From: Nostoc flagelliforme FACHB-838
GTDB taxonomy: Bacteria > Cyanobacteriota > Cyanobacteriia > Cyanobacteriales > Nostocaceae
Direction of reading: 5' to 3'
Assembly (NCBI RefSeq): GCF_014698065.1
Contig: NZ_JACJSI010000011.1
Coordinates: forward strand, 87,502-151,501
DNA length: 64,000 nt
Part shown: positions 51,534 to 61,024 of the stretch, in pieces
How positions within the stretch are numbered: position 1 is the first letter of the stretch
Layout: each line of letters opens with the position of its first letter
Notes under the pieces: generated by a model
The model's database searches: none
Told to the model about the DNA's origin: nothing
The model's input: only the letters and a program-made list of their open reading frames with translations
Translations under genes and position numbers: made by a program

Positions 51534-52466
51534 TTATAGACTAGCGATCGCATCGGCAACTAGTTTAGAAACAAAGGGCAAAATTGCCTGACTCTTAGCC
51601 TGCGCTTTACCTTCAGTAAATACCACTAAAAGATAAGGGCGCTGCTCTGGTAACTCAATATACGCGGCATCATGGCGAACTTGACTTGTCCAACCTGCCT
51701 TTGACCAAATTTGAGTATTTTCAGTCAGTCCAGCGCCTAAGAAACCTGTTACCTGATTTTCCTCGGTGTCAGTGGGTAAATCGTTGAGAGGACGTTTCAG
51801 CAAAGCCATCATTGCTTGCGATCGCGTACTTGAAACCGCTACCCCACCTACAATACTATGCAGTAACCGAGCGATCGCATTCGTTGTCAACATGTTGCGA
51901 TTTTCTAGTAACTCTCCCACAAACGCCCGTTCTCGCCCATAAGGGCCATCACCCCAAGTTTTTTGACAGACGTTAATTGTCTCCATTTCTTCCCAACCCA
52001 ATGATTGGTAATAACGGTTAACAATATTACGTTGATATTTCCAGGTTTCAAAAGGCCCGGTTGGTAATTCTGGCCCTGATGTCGTGCCAGTCAAAATATC
52101 TACAACCAAGCTCGTAGCATCGTTACTAGAATCTACAATCATATCCCGCAAGGCTCGCTCCAACTCCTTGGAGTTTTGAGTCATGCCTTTTTCTAGCCAT
52201 TCGTTTACCGCCACTAGGTAAAATAGTTTGACTACACTGGCGGGATAAATCCGCTCAACGCCGCGATAAGTAAAACCACGAACTGGATGATCCCAAAAAG
52301 CGTTGGGAGTCAGCGCCCCACCAGTATTTACTCGCACTGGGGGATCGTAAACAACCCAAGTCAAGGCAATTTGGTTACGCGCTAAGGTCGGAAATGCTGC
52401 CCAAGTTGCATCTAAAATGCCATTACCAAGGTTTTCCAGTTGCTCGTCTTTATTAAAAAAAACCAT
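51534..52466 (-). CDS. Class A beta-lactamase-like serine hydrolase
   Basis: The 310-residue protein has the S-x-x-K motif in YPASVVKLFYLV (about 77), an SND motif (VDSSNDATS), and K-A-G (WSKAGWTSQVRH), matching the three active-site elements of class A beta-lactamase/transpeptidase folds. It lacks a signal peptide, so it is probably cytosolic and not a resistance enzyme. The divergent NlpC/P60 peptidase gene starts 9 bp away, suggesting a shared role in peptidoglycan fragment recycling. Confidence 0.85.
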   Translation of the reverse strand: MVFFNKDEQLENLGNGILDATWAAFPTLARNQIALTWVVYDPPVRVNTGGALTPNAFWDHPVRGFTYRGVERIYPASVVKLFYLVAVNEWLEKGMTQNSKELERALRDMIVDSSNDATSLVVDILTGTTSGPELPTGPFETWKYQRNIVNRYYQSLGWEEMETINVCQKTWGDGPYGRERAFVGELLENRNMLTTNAIARLLHSIVGGVAVSSTRSQAMMALLKRPLNDLPTDTEENQVTGFLGAGLTENTQIWSKAGWTSQVRHDAAYIELPEQRPYLLVVFTEGKAQAKSQAILPFVSKLVADAIASL

Positions 52467-52475
52467 TCTCTAATA

Positions 52476-53180
52476 ATGTCCTTTAATTTAAAATCACAAA
52501 TCCAAAATCCAAAATCAGGGGAGTATCAGTGTTTAACTGGCCTGAATTTATATGATTCTCCTGAATGTACGCGTTTAGCAACTCAAGCCGCCTCTGGACG
52601 ACATTTATGGGTAACATCAAATTATCAAAATTTAGCAGTTGAGGTGTATTTATGTGAAGATGACTATCCGGGATGGTTATCTCTTTCAGATTTTGATTCA
52701 TTACAACCTGCTACTGTACCCTATCAGGCTGCAATATTTTCTGAATCTGAAATTAAAAAACTCCTAGCGGAGGTTATCGCCTTTACCCAAAAAGCGATGC
52801 AGCAATCCAATTATTACCTTTGGGGTGGTACGGTTGGGCCAAACTATGACTGTTCTGGGTTGATGCAGGCGGCGTTTGCTTCGGTGGGTATTTGGCTACC
52901 TAGAGATGCCTATCAACAGGAAGGATTCACTCAACCAATTACTATTGCAGAATTAGCAGCCGGGGATCTGGTATTTTTTGGAACTAGTCAAAAAGCAACT
53001 CATGTCGGGCTTTATTTGGCGGATGGTTATTATATCCATAGTTCTGGAAAAGATCAGGGACGGGATGGGATTGGGATTGATGTTCTCTCGGAACAGGGAG
53101 ATGCTGTTAGTCAGTCTTACTATCAGCAGGTGCGGGGTGCTGGTAGAGTTTTTAAGAGTTACGAACCACAGAGACGCTGA
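52476..53180 (+). CDS. NlpC/P60 gamma-D-Glu-diamino-acid endopeptidase with SH3b domain
   Basis: From the ATG at 52476 (MSFNLKSQIQ) the protein is 234 residues. An N-terminal bacterial SH3 domain (about 15-75, GEYQCLTGLNLYDSPECTRL) precedes the papain-like NlpC/P60 domain. Catalytic Cys is in GPNYDCSGLMQ, and the His residues in KATHVGLYLADG and YYIHSSGKD. The sequence closely resembles the crystallised Anabaena/Nostoc peptidases (AvPCP/NpPCP) that cleave free muropeptides. Its first residues are encoded by an AAATCCAAAATCC-type low-complexity repeat, so the true start may be lost or moved. The C-terminus also ends in repeat-derived sequence. Confidence 0.9.
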   Translation: MSFNLKSQIQNPKSGEYQCLTGLNLYDSPECTRLATQAASGRHLWVTSNYQNLAVEVYLCEDDYPGWLSLSDFDSLQPATVPYQAAIFSESEIKKLLAEVIAFTQKAMQQSNYYLWGGTVGPNYDCSGLMQAAFASVGIWLPRDAYQQEGFTQPITIAELAAGDLVFFGTSQKATHVGLYLADGYYIHSSGKDQGRDGIGIDVLSEQGDAVSQSYYQQVRGAGRVFKSYEPQRR

Positions 53181-53194
53181 GGGCGCTGAGGCTT

Positions 53195-54208
53195 ATGAGG
53201 AGTGGGTTGGTTGAACAAGGGGTGATGGGGGAAAATGGGGCAATTTCAGCAATTGTTCCAGATGTTTCGGTGGTGGTGCCGATACATAATGAGGTAGAAA
53301 GTTTGCCGCTTTTACTAGAAGCGATCGCATCTACTTTATCTTCTAGTCAGGTAAATTATGAAATCATTTGTGTAGATGATGGTTCTACAGATGGTTCCGG
53401 GGATTTTCTCAAAGAACAGGCGCAAATCCGCACAGATTTAAAGGCGGTGATTTTGCGTCGCAATTATGGACAAACTGCGGCGATGGCTGCTGGATTTTAT
53501 TATGCAGTCGGTAAAGCGATCGTTACTTTAGATGCTGATCTCCAGAATGATCCGGCTGATATCCCCATGTTATTAGCAAAGTTGGATGAGGGTTACGATT
53601 TGGTAAGTGGTTGGCGGCAAAAACGCCAAGATGGTGCTGTAAATCGGTTACTTCCTTCAAAAATTGCCAATTGGCTAATTCGGCGTACTACTAGCGTGAA
53701 TATTCATGACTATGGTTGTTCGCTGAAAGCTTATCGTGCAGAACTTTTGGCAGATATGAATCTCTACGGAGAATTACACCGATTTTTACCTGCTTTGGCG
53801 TACATCGAAGGAGCGAGAATTACTGAAATACCCGTGCGTCATCACGCCCGTCGCTTTGGTCATAGCAAATATGGAATTTGGCGAACATTCCGGGTATTGA
53901 TGGATTTGTTAACCATCCTGTTTATGAAAAGATTCCTCACCCGTCCGATGCACGTTTTTGGGCTGTTGGGTTTGATTTCAATGTTTTCGGGAACTGCGAT
54001 CGGAATTTACTTGACTTTTGTCAAATTGGCTTTAGGCGAGATGATTGGCAATCGCCCCTTACTGATTTTAGCAGTTCTCCTGCTACTAACAGGAGTGCAG
54101 TTGTTTTGCTTCGGTCTTTTAGCAGAATTACTCATGCGTACATATCATGAATCTCAAGGACGACCTATCTATCGGGTGCGAGAGGTGGTAGCAAAAAATG
54201 TTAAGTAA
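53195..54208 (+). CDS. GT2 family glycosyltransferase (GtrB/DPM1-like)
   Basis: The 337-residue protein has a GT-A domain with VSVVVPIHNE, CVDDGSTDGSGDF, the LDADLQNDP metal-binding motif, and SGWRQKRQD, then two C-terminal membrane helices (HVFGLLGLISMFSGTAIGIY and LLILAVLLLLTGVQLFCFGL). This is the polyprenyl-phosphate mannosyl/glucosyl transferase type that loads sugars onto undecaprenyl phosphate. It starts 15 bp after the NlpC/P60 gene and is probably in its transcript. An internal start (M at residue 11) is possible. Confidence 0.9.
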   Translation: MRSGLVEQGVMGENGAISAIVPDVSVVVPIHNEVESLPLLLEAIASTLSSSQVNYEIICVDDGSTDGSGDFLKEQAQIRTDLKAVILRRNYGQTAAMAAGFYYAVGKAIVTLDADLQNDPADIPMLLAKLDEGYDLVSGWRQKRQDGAVNRLLPSKIANWLIRRTTSVNIHDYGCSLKAYRAELLADMNLYGELHRFLPALAYIEGARITEIPVRHHARRFGHSKYGIWRTFRVLMDLLTILFMKRFLTRPMHVFGLLGLISMFSGTAIGIYLTFVKLALGEMIGNRPLLILAVLLLLTGVQLFCFGLLAELLMRTYHESQGRPIYRVREVVAKNVK

Positions 54209-54214
54209 GGTAAC

Positions 54215-54374
54215 AATAGTAGTCATTGGTCATTATAGCGGTTCTCGTTTACGTAAGGTACACCCGTAAGGGCACGGCAGTGCCGTGCCCCTACCCTCGC
54301 AATATAATCTAATCTTGTACCGCATCTGAATGGGAACCGCTATAGTCATTAGTCATTGGTCATTAGTAAATAGT
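54215..54374. repeat. GTCATT(A/G) STRR block split by a MITE
   Basis: Heptamers of the TAGTCAT/TGGTCAT type occur on both sides (about 54218-54235 and 54345-54372) of the TA-flanked MITE. Removing the MITE joins the array, so the element transposed into an existing STRR. Confidence 0.75.
54236..54342 (+). mobile_element. TA-flanked MITE copy 3
   Basis: A 107-bp element with TAGCGGTTC / GAACCGCTA ends, flanked by TA, and the conserved GGGCACGGCAGTGCCGTGCC core palindrome. It is in the same orientation as copy 1, with a small TAATC duplication near 54306. Confidence 0.88.
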
Positions 54375-54449
54375 TAAGAGTAAATATTGATTGACTCTAG
54401 ACAAATGACAAGTGACAAATGACAAAAAACTAGTTAAATTGCATCTACC

Positions 54450-55724
54450 TTGAAAGCATTTAATACCTTTGATGCCAAGCTGCGACTCAACCTGCTTGTT
54501 TTATTTACGGCAGGTTTATTATTCTGGTCGAGCCTGTCTTTGCTCTTACCAACACTACCGCTTTACATCGATGATGTGGGCGCAAGTAAGCAAGAAATTG
54601 GGATTGTTATGGGCAGTTTCGCCATTGGGTTATTGCTATCCCGCCCAATGTTGGGACGGTTAGCTGATGAACGTGGTCGAAAAAGTGTCTTGTTGATTGG
54701 TACGATAGTAGCGGCGATCGCACCCTTTGGTTACTTGGCAACCCAATCTCTTGGGCTATTAATCTTGGTGCGGATTTTCCACGGCATTAGTGTTGCCGCT
54801 TTTACTACTGGCTACAGTGCCTTAGTCGCAGATTTAGCTCCCGCCGAAACTCGTGGCGAAATCATTGGTTACATGACCTTAGCAACTCCCCTTGGTTTAG
54901 CAATTGGCCCTGCCTTGGGTGGGTATTTGGAAGCTACAAGTGGTTACGGGATATTATTTCTCTTCTCTGCCGAATTGGGTTTTGTTGCTCTCTTGGGGAT
55001 TATACAAGTTACTAATCCGCCAGTGCAAACACGAGAACAAACAGAGGCAGATGATGTCTACGACGGGCTACGCCTACGTAATTTTTGGCAAGTTTTGGCT
55101 AGTCCACGGGTAAGAGTTCCAACCATAGTTATGTTGCTGGTTGGTTTGTCCGTTGGTGCTGTACATACTTTTGTATCATTATTCCTCAAATCCACTGATG
55201 TGGACTTCAACGGCGGATTGTTTTTTACAGCTGCGGCAATTGCTAGTTTTAGTATCAGAGTGTTTGCTGGTAAGGCAAGCGATCGCTTCGGTCGTGGTTT
55301 GTTTATTACTTTTGGTATTTTTTGCTACGTTTTTGCGTTAATACTGCTGTGGCAAGCTAACAGCGCGATGTTTTTCTTACTGGCTGCGATCGCTGAAGGT
55401 GCTGGTGGTGGTACACTCATCTCCATGATGATCACAATGATGGCAGACCGCTCCCAGCCGCAAGAACGAGGGCAAATTTTTGCTATATGTATAGCTGGGC
55501 TTGACCTGGGAATTGCGATCGCTGCTCCTCTTCTGGGTATTATTGCCGAAGGGGTAGGCTACCGCGATATGTTTGGCTACGGTGCTGCGATGACTTCTGT
55601 TGCACTTGTCCTTTTCCTCACCCACTCGAGCAAAAACCTATCCAACTCCTTCCGCTTTGCACTAGGTCTAGCTCCAGATGCCTACGCCTTAAAAAATTTA
55701 AAAGTTAGGACTGATGAAATTTAA
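54450..55724 (+). CDS. Major facilitator superfamily transporter
   Basis: The 424-residue protein begins at a TTG. It has 12 predicted membrane helices and the MFS loop-2/3 motif GRLADERGRKSVLL, with GYSALVADLAPAETRGEIIG in the fifth region. The drug/H+ antiporter (DHA1) pattern suggests efflux, substrate unknown. No regulator is adjacent. A tRNA gene follows convergently. Confidence 0.88.
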   Translation: MKAFNTFDAKLRLNLLVLFTAGLLFWSSLSLLLPTLPLYIDDVGASKQEIGIVMGSFAIGLLLSRPMLGRLADERGRKSVLLIGTIVAAIAPFGYLATQSLGLLILVRIFHGISVAAFTTGYSALVADLAPAETRGEIIGYMTLATPLGLAIGPALGGYLEATSGYGILFLFSAELGFVALLGIIQVTNPPVQTREQTEADDVYDGLRLRNFWQVLASPRVRVPTIVMLLVGLSVGAVHTFVSLFLKSTDVDFNGGLFFTAAAIASFSIRVFAGKASDRFGRGLFITFGIFCYVFALILLWQANSAMFFLLAAIAEGAGGGTLISMMITMMADRSQPQERGQIFAICIAGLDLGIAIAAPLLGIIAEGVGYRDMFGYGAAMTSVALVLFLTHSSKNLSNSFRFALGLAPDAYALKNLKVRTDEI

Positions 55725-55763
55725 CTTCTCACTCCTAACTTTCAACTCTTGACTTTAAAAAAC

Positions 55764-55836
55764 GGGCGAGGAGGGATTCGAACCCCCGACACCGTGGTCC
55801 GTAGCCACGTGCTCTAGTCCACTGAGCTACACGCCC
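55764..55836 (-). tRNA. tRNA-Arg (ACG)
   Basis: The minus strand reads GGGCGTGTAGCTCAGTGGAC...GGCTACGGACC...GGTTCGAATCC...TCGCCC, 73 nt. The anticodon stem CGTGG/CCACG encloses CTACGGA, anticodon ACG (read as ICG for Arg CGN). The D and T arms are intact; the acceptor stem has one U-U mismatch. The 3' CCA is not encoded. Confidence 0.95.
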
Positions 55837-55870
55837 TCACCGACAATCTATATTAACACGTTCTAATCAA

Positions 55871-56383
55871 ATGGCGCAAGATAATTTTTCATCTAATTTT
55901 GCCAACTTAACCCATCTAGATTATCAAGGACAGGCGCAGATGGTAGATGTGTCTGATAAAGCACCAACTATTCGCCAAGCAGTAGCTGCTGCCAATGTGC
56001 GGATGCTGCCAGCCACCTTCGCCGCCATTCAAGCCGGAAATGTCCCAAAAGGGGATGTGTTGGCAACTGCAAGATTAGCTGGGATTATGGCAGCCAAGCA
56101 AACAGCCACTTTAATTCCCCTGTGTCATCCCTTGCCTCTGCAAAAAATCGCAGTCGAAATCATACCCGATCCGCATCTACCTGGTTATCAAATTCAAGCT
56201 ACAGTCAAAACCAAAGCTGAAACTGGTGTAGAAATGGAAGCCTTAACTGCGGTTTCTGTGGCTGCCCTGACTTTATACGATATGGCAAAAGCCTTGGAAA
56301 AGTCGATTCAAATCGAATCGATTCGTTTAATAAGTAAGAGTGGCGGTAAATCAGGAGATTATTCACTACCAGAGCAATTTTAA
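55871..56383 (+). CDS. moaC: Cyclic pyranopterin monophosphate synthase
   Basis: The 170-residue protein makes cyclic pyranopterin monophosphate in molybdenum-cofactor synthesis. It has the [16 protein letters not shown] start, [20 protein letters not shown], the active-site IPLCHPLPL loop, and [20 protein letters not shown]. No other moa genes are in the window. Confidence 0.95.
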   Translation: MAQDNFSSNFANLTHLDYQGQAQMVDVSDKAPTIRQAVAAANVRMLPATFAAIQAGNVPKGDVLATARLAGIMAAKQTATLIPLCHPLPLQKIAVEIIPDPHLPGYQIQATVKTKAETGVEMEALTAVSVAALTLYDMAKALEKSIQIESIRLISKSGGKSGDYSLPEQF

Positions 56384-56476
56384 TTCGATTATGACTGGTT
56401 GTAAGGGTCTAATAGCAACCACTGCCCCAAAAACCTTAGAATGAGTAGGGTGTATTTAAATCTGTAATAAATATTT

Positions 56477-56734
56477 ATGCCTCCTCGTTGGCCTCGTAAA
56501 CCCGATCGCAAAGACCCTGATTACCGCAAGATCGATGACCGGATGAATTTTGCCGTGCATGTAGCGATCGCTGCTACTATCAATTCTGGCTTGTGGTTTT
56601 TCCACATCTTGAAAAGCACTACTTGGGAGTGGCTGCCTTGGGTAACTTTAAGTTGGACTGTAATATTGTTGGTGCATCTGATTTATATTAGTGCGATCGC
56701 TAACTACACCGAAACTCCGCCAAAATCCACCTGA
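56477..56734 (+). CDS. Small 2TM cyanobacterial protein
   Basis: The 85-residue protein has a basic, Pro-rich N-terminus (PPRWPRKPDRKDPDYRKIDD) and two membrane helices (FAVHVAIAATINSGLWFFHI and WLPWVTLSWTVILLVHLIYI), matching the small 2TM-domain pattern. Function unknown. Confidence 0.75.
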   Translation: MPPRWPRKPDRKDPDYRKIDDRMNFAVHVAIAATINSGLWFFHILKSTTWEWLPWVTLSWTVILLVHLIYISAIANYTETPPKST

Positions 56735-56853
56735 AGATGGATTACTCATGCTGGGGCGATTGTAACCTCTGGTAGTAGGATTAGGCTGTTAATTGAGCCA
56801 TAATGTAAAAAAGCCTGAGATTTCGCACTTTTTCTTAATGTAGGGTTATTTTT

Positions 56854-57162
56854 ATGGCTAAGACTAACACCACAGAACTACTAGAAGCCCTAGCAGCCGA
56901 AATTGGCGAAAACGTATACATAGACGTTGCCAAATGGCATCTTTATTTATCCAATGCCAAACTGCATACAGTTGTTGCCGAGCAACTGTATCCTTTAATT
57001 ACTTCCAACACTGTAAATGAAGACCGAGTTTTACAAGTCTTGGGATCGATTCCAGTAAAAATTGGCGGCGGAAAACGTGAAGTTCCTTTAATTGATTTAC
57101 TACCCCTGCAATGCCAAGTAACTTTAGTAGATATTTTGGAAAAATATCAACGTGACTTCTAA
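56854..57162 (+). CDS. DUF3181-family protein
   Basis: The 102-residue protein (TTELLEALAAEIGENVYIDV, AKWHLYLSNAKLHTVVAEQL, LPLQCQVTLVDILEKYQRDF) matches DUF3181, a small cyanobacterial/plastid family of unknown role. Soluble, mostly helical. Confidence 0.8.
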   Translation: MAKTNTTELLEALAAEIGENVYIDVAKWHLYLSNAKLHTVVAEQLYPLITSNTVNEDRVLQVLGSIPVKIGGGKREVPLIDLLPLQCQVTLVDILEKYQRDF

Positions 57163-57441
57163 TCGCTAAAACCAAAATTATCTTAGTTGGACAATTTTAT
57201 TAATCAGCATTTCCTGGTTCGATTTTGCTTCGAAATTAGGTATTTGTTTGCTGTATGTATTTTATAAAAATGAACTTTACAGATACACACAAACTAACTT
57301 CGTATAATTTGTGTGTGGATATCTGATAAGAATTTCCTTTAACAATTAAGGAATCTCCGCGTTCAAAATCAGTTTAGATTTGAGCGAGTTTATGTTGAGA
57401 CTCGCTTTGAACTTTCATGCAAACTCATTGAGGCAATTTCT

Positions 57442-57657
57442 ATGCTTTTACAAGTCAAAGATAGTGGCGAATTGGTTAAGATTGTTGAGATTCAGGAATT
57501 AATTGACCCAAATAATGATGTTGTTCACGCAAAAGACCAAGAAGGTCAAGAAGAACAGCAACCTGAAAGTTTTAAAAAAGAAAATCTCGTTTTTCCTTCA
57601 GGTGAAGTTCTACCACGCTGTTGGTTAGATGCTGACTATAGACAAGGCAACGCTTAA
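57442..57657 (+). CDS. Small conserved cyanobacterial protein
   Basis: A 71-residue acidic protein (MLLQVKDSGELVKIVEIQEL ... LVFPSGEVLPRCWLDADYRQ). I recognise the LVFPSGE-LPRCWLDA ending as conserved in cyanobacteria, function unknown. A GATACACACAAA / TTTGTGTGTGGAT hairpin lies upstream at about 57276-57321. Confidence 0.7.
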   Translation: MLLQVKDSGELVKIVEIQELIDPNNDVVHAKDQEGQEEQQPESFKKENLVFPSGEVLPRCWLDADYRQGNA

Positions 57658-57774
57658 CTATTTTCAAACCAAGTAATTGGTAATGGAAGTAAACTGATTA
57701 TCCATTATCAATTTACCTAACAAGAATAACAAGCAGCAGAGTAGTACAGATACACTACTCTGCTATGTACCAGC

Positions 57775-58245
57775 TTATGACGCAGCTTTTTCTCCTACCG
57801 TCACCGCTTCATTCTGCTGAGAGTTCGGGAAAAATGTTTTAGCAATCCAGTCAGTCAAGATGTGAGATAGTAGTCCCAAAGGGCCAGCAAACAAACACAA
57901 AGACAGGGAGTGAATTGTCCAAATACCTGTTTTTTGTCCTTCCCAATAAATCCAGCGACCAACGAATAAATCCATCACTAAAAAATGAATCCAACCCGTT
58001 GCAGCAGCCGTTTCATCTGCAAAAAATTTAGCGATATCAGCTAATTGGGGATTCGATAAAGCTTGGGCATTTTCTGGTGTAATACTGTTGATAAACAAAT
58101 ATACATACGCCCCGGCTAACATCACAAATGGTATGTATGATGACATTATCTGTCGTGTAACTTTCCAGTTTGGCAATAAAATCATCAATGCCCAAAATGG
58201 CAATACAAAAAGATTAGCGACGTTAAATAGTTGGGAGATAGTCAT
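57775..58245 (-). CDS. ABA4-like membrane protein (DUF4281)
   Basis: The 156-residue protein has four membrane helices. The VLPFWALMILLPNWKVT start, the TAAATGWIHFLVMDLFVGRW segment and the FAGPLGLLSHIL helix are diagnostic of the ABA4-like family. Plant ABA4 is required for neoxanthin; cyanobacterial members have no established role but may act on carotenoids. Confidence 0.88.
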   Translation of the reverse strand: MTISQLFNVANLFVLPFWALMILLPNWKVTRQIMSSYIPFVMLAGAYVYLFINSITPENAQALSNPQLADIAKFFADETAAATGWIHFLVMDLFVGRWIYWEGQKTGIWTIHSLSLCLFAGPLGLLSHILTDWIAKTFFPNSQQNEAVTVGEKAAS

Positions 58246-58366
58246 ATTTTTGTAATGTGAAGAATTTTCAGTGATTATTTGTTTTGAATTAACTAGTTAT
58301 TCATAACTCGTAACTCTCAGGGTATAGACCCCCGACTTCTCAAAGAAGCCGGGGATCTGGGTATAT

Positions 58367-59407
58367 TTATAAAGTTACAAGTTGTGATTCTATTTCTGAA
58401 GACTTCAAATCACGGCCGATGAAAACTAAGCGGGTTTGCCGAGCTTCTTTAGGTTTCCAGGGGCGATCGTAAAATTTATCAAATCGGGTTCCTACACCTT
58501 GCATCACTAGGCGCATAGATTTATTTGGCACTGCGACAAAGCCTTTAATCCGGTAAATTTCTTGTTCTTGTGCTAATTTCTCCAACTGCTGTTGCAGCTT
58601 TTCTGGGTCAAATGTACGATCCAAAATTAAATTAGTTGAGATAATTTCTTCGTCGTGATTGTGGTCTTCTTCGCTATCGTGATGACTAGGGCGAGAATCT
58701 AAATTGTCTTCGACTGCGGCTTGGAATCCTAATAATATAGATGCATCTAGTTGAGAACCATTGCTCTCGACAATCTTCACCACTCTGGGCAATTCTTGCT
58801 TAATCAATTCCTCAACTCTGGCTTTTGTCTCGGCATCTACCAAATCAATCTTATTTAACACCACTAAATCTGCACAAGCAAGTTGATCTTCAAACAGTTC
58901 TTGCAAGGGTGTTTCGTGTTCTAGATTATCATCTGCTTGGCGCTGGGCTGCGATCGCCTCTGGATTGCTAGCAAATGTCCCTGCTGCAACCGCCGCACAA
59001 TCTACCACGGTAATCACCGCATCCACAGTGGCGGCGTTACGAATTTCTTGCCAGCGAAAAGCTTTAATCAACGGTTTTGGCAAGGCTAAACCAGAGGTTT
59101 CAATCAAAATGCAGTCGATGCTATCCCGCCGCTTGATTAACTCTTGCATCATCGGGTAAAACTCTTCCTGCACGGTGCAGCATAAGCAGCCGTTAGTTAA
59201 TTCAAAGATATTACTATCGCCCTCACCATCTTCCGGGCAAACTTGACAGGATTTTAACAATTCGCCATCAATACCGAGTTCGCCAAATTCATTGACTAAA
59301 ACGGCAATGCGGCGTCCTTGGTTGTTTTGTAGCAAGTGGCGAATTAGGCTGGTTTTTCCACTACCTAAGAAGCCTGTGATCACTGTGACAGGAATTTTTG
59401 TTGCCAT
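58367..59407 (-). CDS. cobW: CobW/COG0523 G3E-family GTPase metallochaperone
   Basis: The 346-residue protein has GFLGSGKTS (G1), the ELTNGCLCCTV metal-binding C-x-C-C motif, ETSGLALP (G3-like), LNKIDLV (G4), and a His/Asp/Glu-rich metal loop HHDSEEDHNHDEE. A CobW C-terminal domain follows (RIKGFVAVPNK). It should deliver cobalt or zinc using GTP. The vitamin B12 CobW assignment is uncertain among COG0523 subgroups, and no B12 or zur genes are adjacent. Confidence 0.87.
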   Translation of the reverse strand: MATKIPVTVITGFLGSGKTSLIRHLLQNNQGRRIAVLVNEFGELGIDGELLKSCQVCPEDGEGDSNIFELTNGCLCCTVQEEFYPMMQELIKRRDSIDCILIETSGLALPKPLIKAFRWQEIRNAATVDAVITVVDCAAVAAGTFASNPEAIAAQRQADDNLEHETPLQELFEDQLACADLVVLNKIDLVDAETKARVEELIKQELPRVVKIVESNGSQLDASILLGFQAAVEDNLDSRPSHHDSEEDHNHDEEIISTNLILDRTFDPEKLQQQLEKLAQEQEIYRIKGFVAVPNKSMRLVMQGVGTRFDKFYDRPWKPKEARQTRLVFIGRDLKSSEIESQLVTL

Positions 59408-59509
59408 TATTTAATTAATTGTACCTCTTTATATTTTCCCTGATCGCTGACTAGATTAGAAAGCAGGGTTTATATAGCCTGTAGATAGAAATTAGTAAGA
59501 TTACCGCAA

Positions 59510-60208
59510 ATGAATTCTGCTAAAACTATTAAGCTGTTGATAAAACAAGCAAAATATGCTGAGAACATAAGAAACTACCAGGAGGCAGAAGTCCTTTGGC
59601 TATCGGTAATCAAACAAAAACCTAATGATGTTCTAGCTTATGTGAGATTAGCAAAGCTATTATCTTATAAGAATAAAACAGAAGCGGCGTTGACATTTTA
59701 TCAACAAGCTCTCCTCATCGAACCTAGTGTTCAGATATACACTGATTTAGGAATGTGGTTGTTAGATATACAAAAACCAGAAGAAGCGATCGCTGCATTT
59801 CGTCAAGTAATTGCTCTTGAACCCAATGGGTGTACTGATGAATATATATACAGAATATTAGCTACTGCACTCATACAACAGGGGAAACTAGATGAAGCTT
59901 TAGCTATTTGTTATCAAGTAATTCAACTTAATGAGCACCTTCAAACCTGTTTAATTACTGGTGAAGCAATATATGACAAGCATGGGTTTTCCTCTGTTAT
60001 GGCTGTTTTTCGCCAATTTGCTGCTAAAGTTCAGCCGAAGCCGATATCTGGTATTTACTACAGACTAGGTAAGTATATATTATTTAACTACAGCGATAGA
60101 AACGATGAAGCGATCGCTGCTTTTCAGGAAGCACTTAGACTGAATCCTGGTTATCAACACGCTGCACAAGAGCTTAACAAGCTACAACATAATAGCCACG
60201 ATTGCTAA
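59510..60208 (+). CDS. TPR-repeat protein
   Basis: The 232-residue protein consists of about five tetratricopeptide repeats (YAENIRNYQEAEVLWLSVIK, ALTFYQQALLIEPSVQIYTD, PEEAIAAFRQVIALEPNG, GKLDEALAICYQVIQLN, NDEAIAAFQEALRLNPGY). No signal peptide or other domain. A protein-interaction scaffold of unknown partner. Confidence 0.88.
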   Translation: MNSAKTIKLLIKQAKYAENIRNYQEAEVLWLSVIKQKPNDVLAYVRLAKLLSYKNKTEAALTFYQQALLIEPSVQIYTDLGMWLLDIQKPEEAIAAFRQVIALEPNGCTDEYIYRILATALIQQGKLDEALAICYQVIQLNEHLQTCLITGEAIYDKHGFSSVMAVFRQFAAKVQPKPISGIYYRLGKYILFNYSDRNDEAIAAFQEALRLNPGYQHAAQELNKLQHNSHDC

Positions 60209-60307
60209 CAAACAGCAGTAGGGGTAACATCCCCGCGCTCGCCTGATTTAATTCAGGTGAACCCAGGAAGCTTGCCCCTAGATTTACAACATTTTACTTA
60301 ATAAAGT

Positions 60308-61024
60308 TTACTCAGCAGTGACGAGTTCAGTGCTGCCGCGTGTACGACGTCGTGTAAGGCTGTTGTACACCATTACACCGATTGCCTTGATTAAATTGCC
60401 TTCCAATTCTTGGAACATCTTCATGTTTACACCAAAGGCAGCGTTAGCTTCATGAACGATGCGATCGGTTGTAGCCTCGTCAAGGGGTAATTCATCCACA
60501 ATCTGCCGATATTTCGCTTTAAATGCCTTCTCATCAGGAATTTCTGGAAACTCATAAAAAGCTGTTCCTTGCCCATCAGACAAATTCATCGCCGTTACAG
60601 CAATATTTTTGAGAATTTGTCCCCCGGATAAATCACCCAAGTAACGAGTATATGAATGAGCAATTAACAGTTCGGGTTCTATGGCAGATATTTCTCGGAT
60701 GCGCTTTACATAAGCTTCACCTGCGGGAGATAGCTTAATTTGCTCTCTCCAGTTTGCACCAAAGTAATAACTCAGGTCTTGCTCTAGGGTATACTTGCGG
60801 TTTAGCTGAGGAAAGTTAATTTTAGAAAGAATAGGGTGCTGGCGGTGCTTTTCCATTTCCTCTTCCATCGCTGAGTAGACGAAGTAGAAGTTAGCAACAA
60901 GTTTCCGGTAAGAGTTTTTCTCGACTACTCCTCTTAAAAAGCACTTGACAAAACCTACATTTTCTGCCATTGTGTGGGCTTTCTTAGTGCCTACACGTAA
61001 TTTGGTTGCTAAATTGCTGCTCAT
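60308..61024 (-). CDS. ho1: Heme oxygenase 1
   Basis: The 238-residue protein opens heme to biliverdin IX-alpha, the precursor of phycobilins and phytochrome chromophore. The proximal heme ligand is His17 in KKAHTMAEN. The family motif AHSYTRYLGDLSGGQ is intact. Its length and C-terminal basic tail fit the cyanobacterial HO1 type. It stands alone. A GAF kinase with a Cys-His bilin-site motif is encoded at 41750-44551. Confidence 0.95.
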   Translation of the reverse strand: MSSNLATKLRVGTKKAHTMAENVGFVKCFLRGVVEKNSYRKLVANFYFVYSAMEEEMEKHRQHPILSKINFPQLNRKYTLEQDLSYYFGANWREQIKLSPAGEAYVKRIREISAIEPELLIAHSYTRYLGDLSGGQILKNIAVTAMNLSDGQGTAFYEFPEIPDEKAFKAKYRQIVDELPLDEATTDRIVHEANAAFGVNMKMFQELEGNLIKAIGVMVYNSLTRRRTRGSTELVTAE

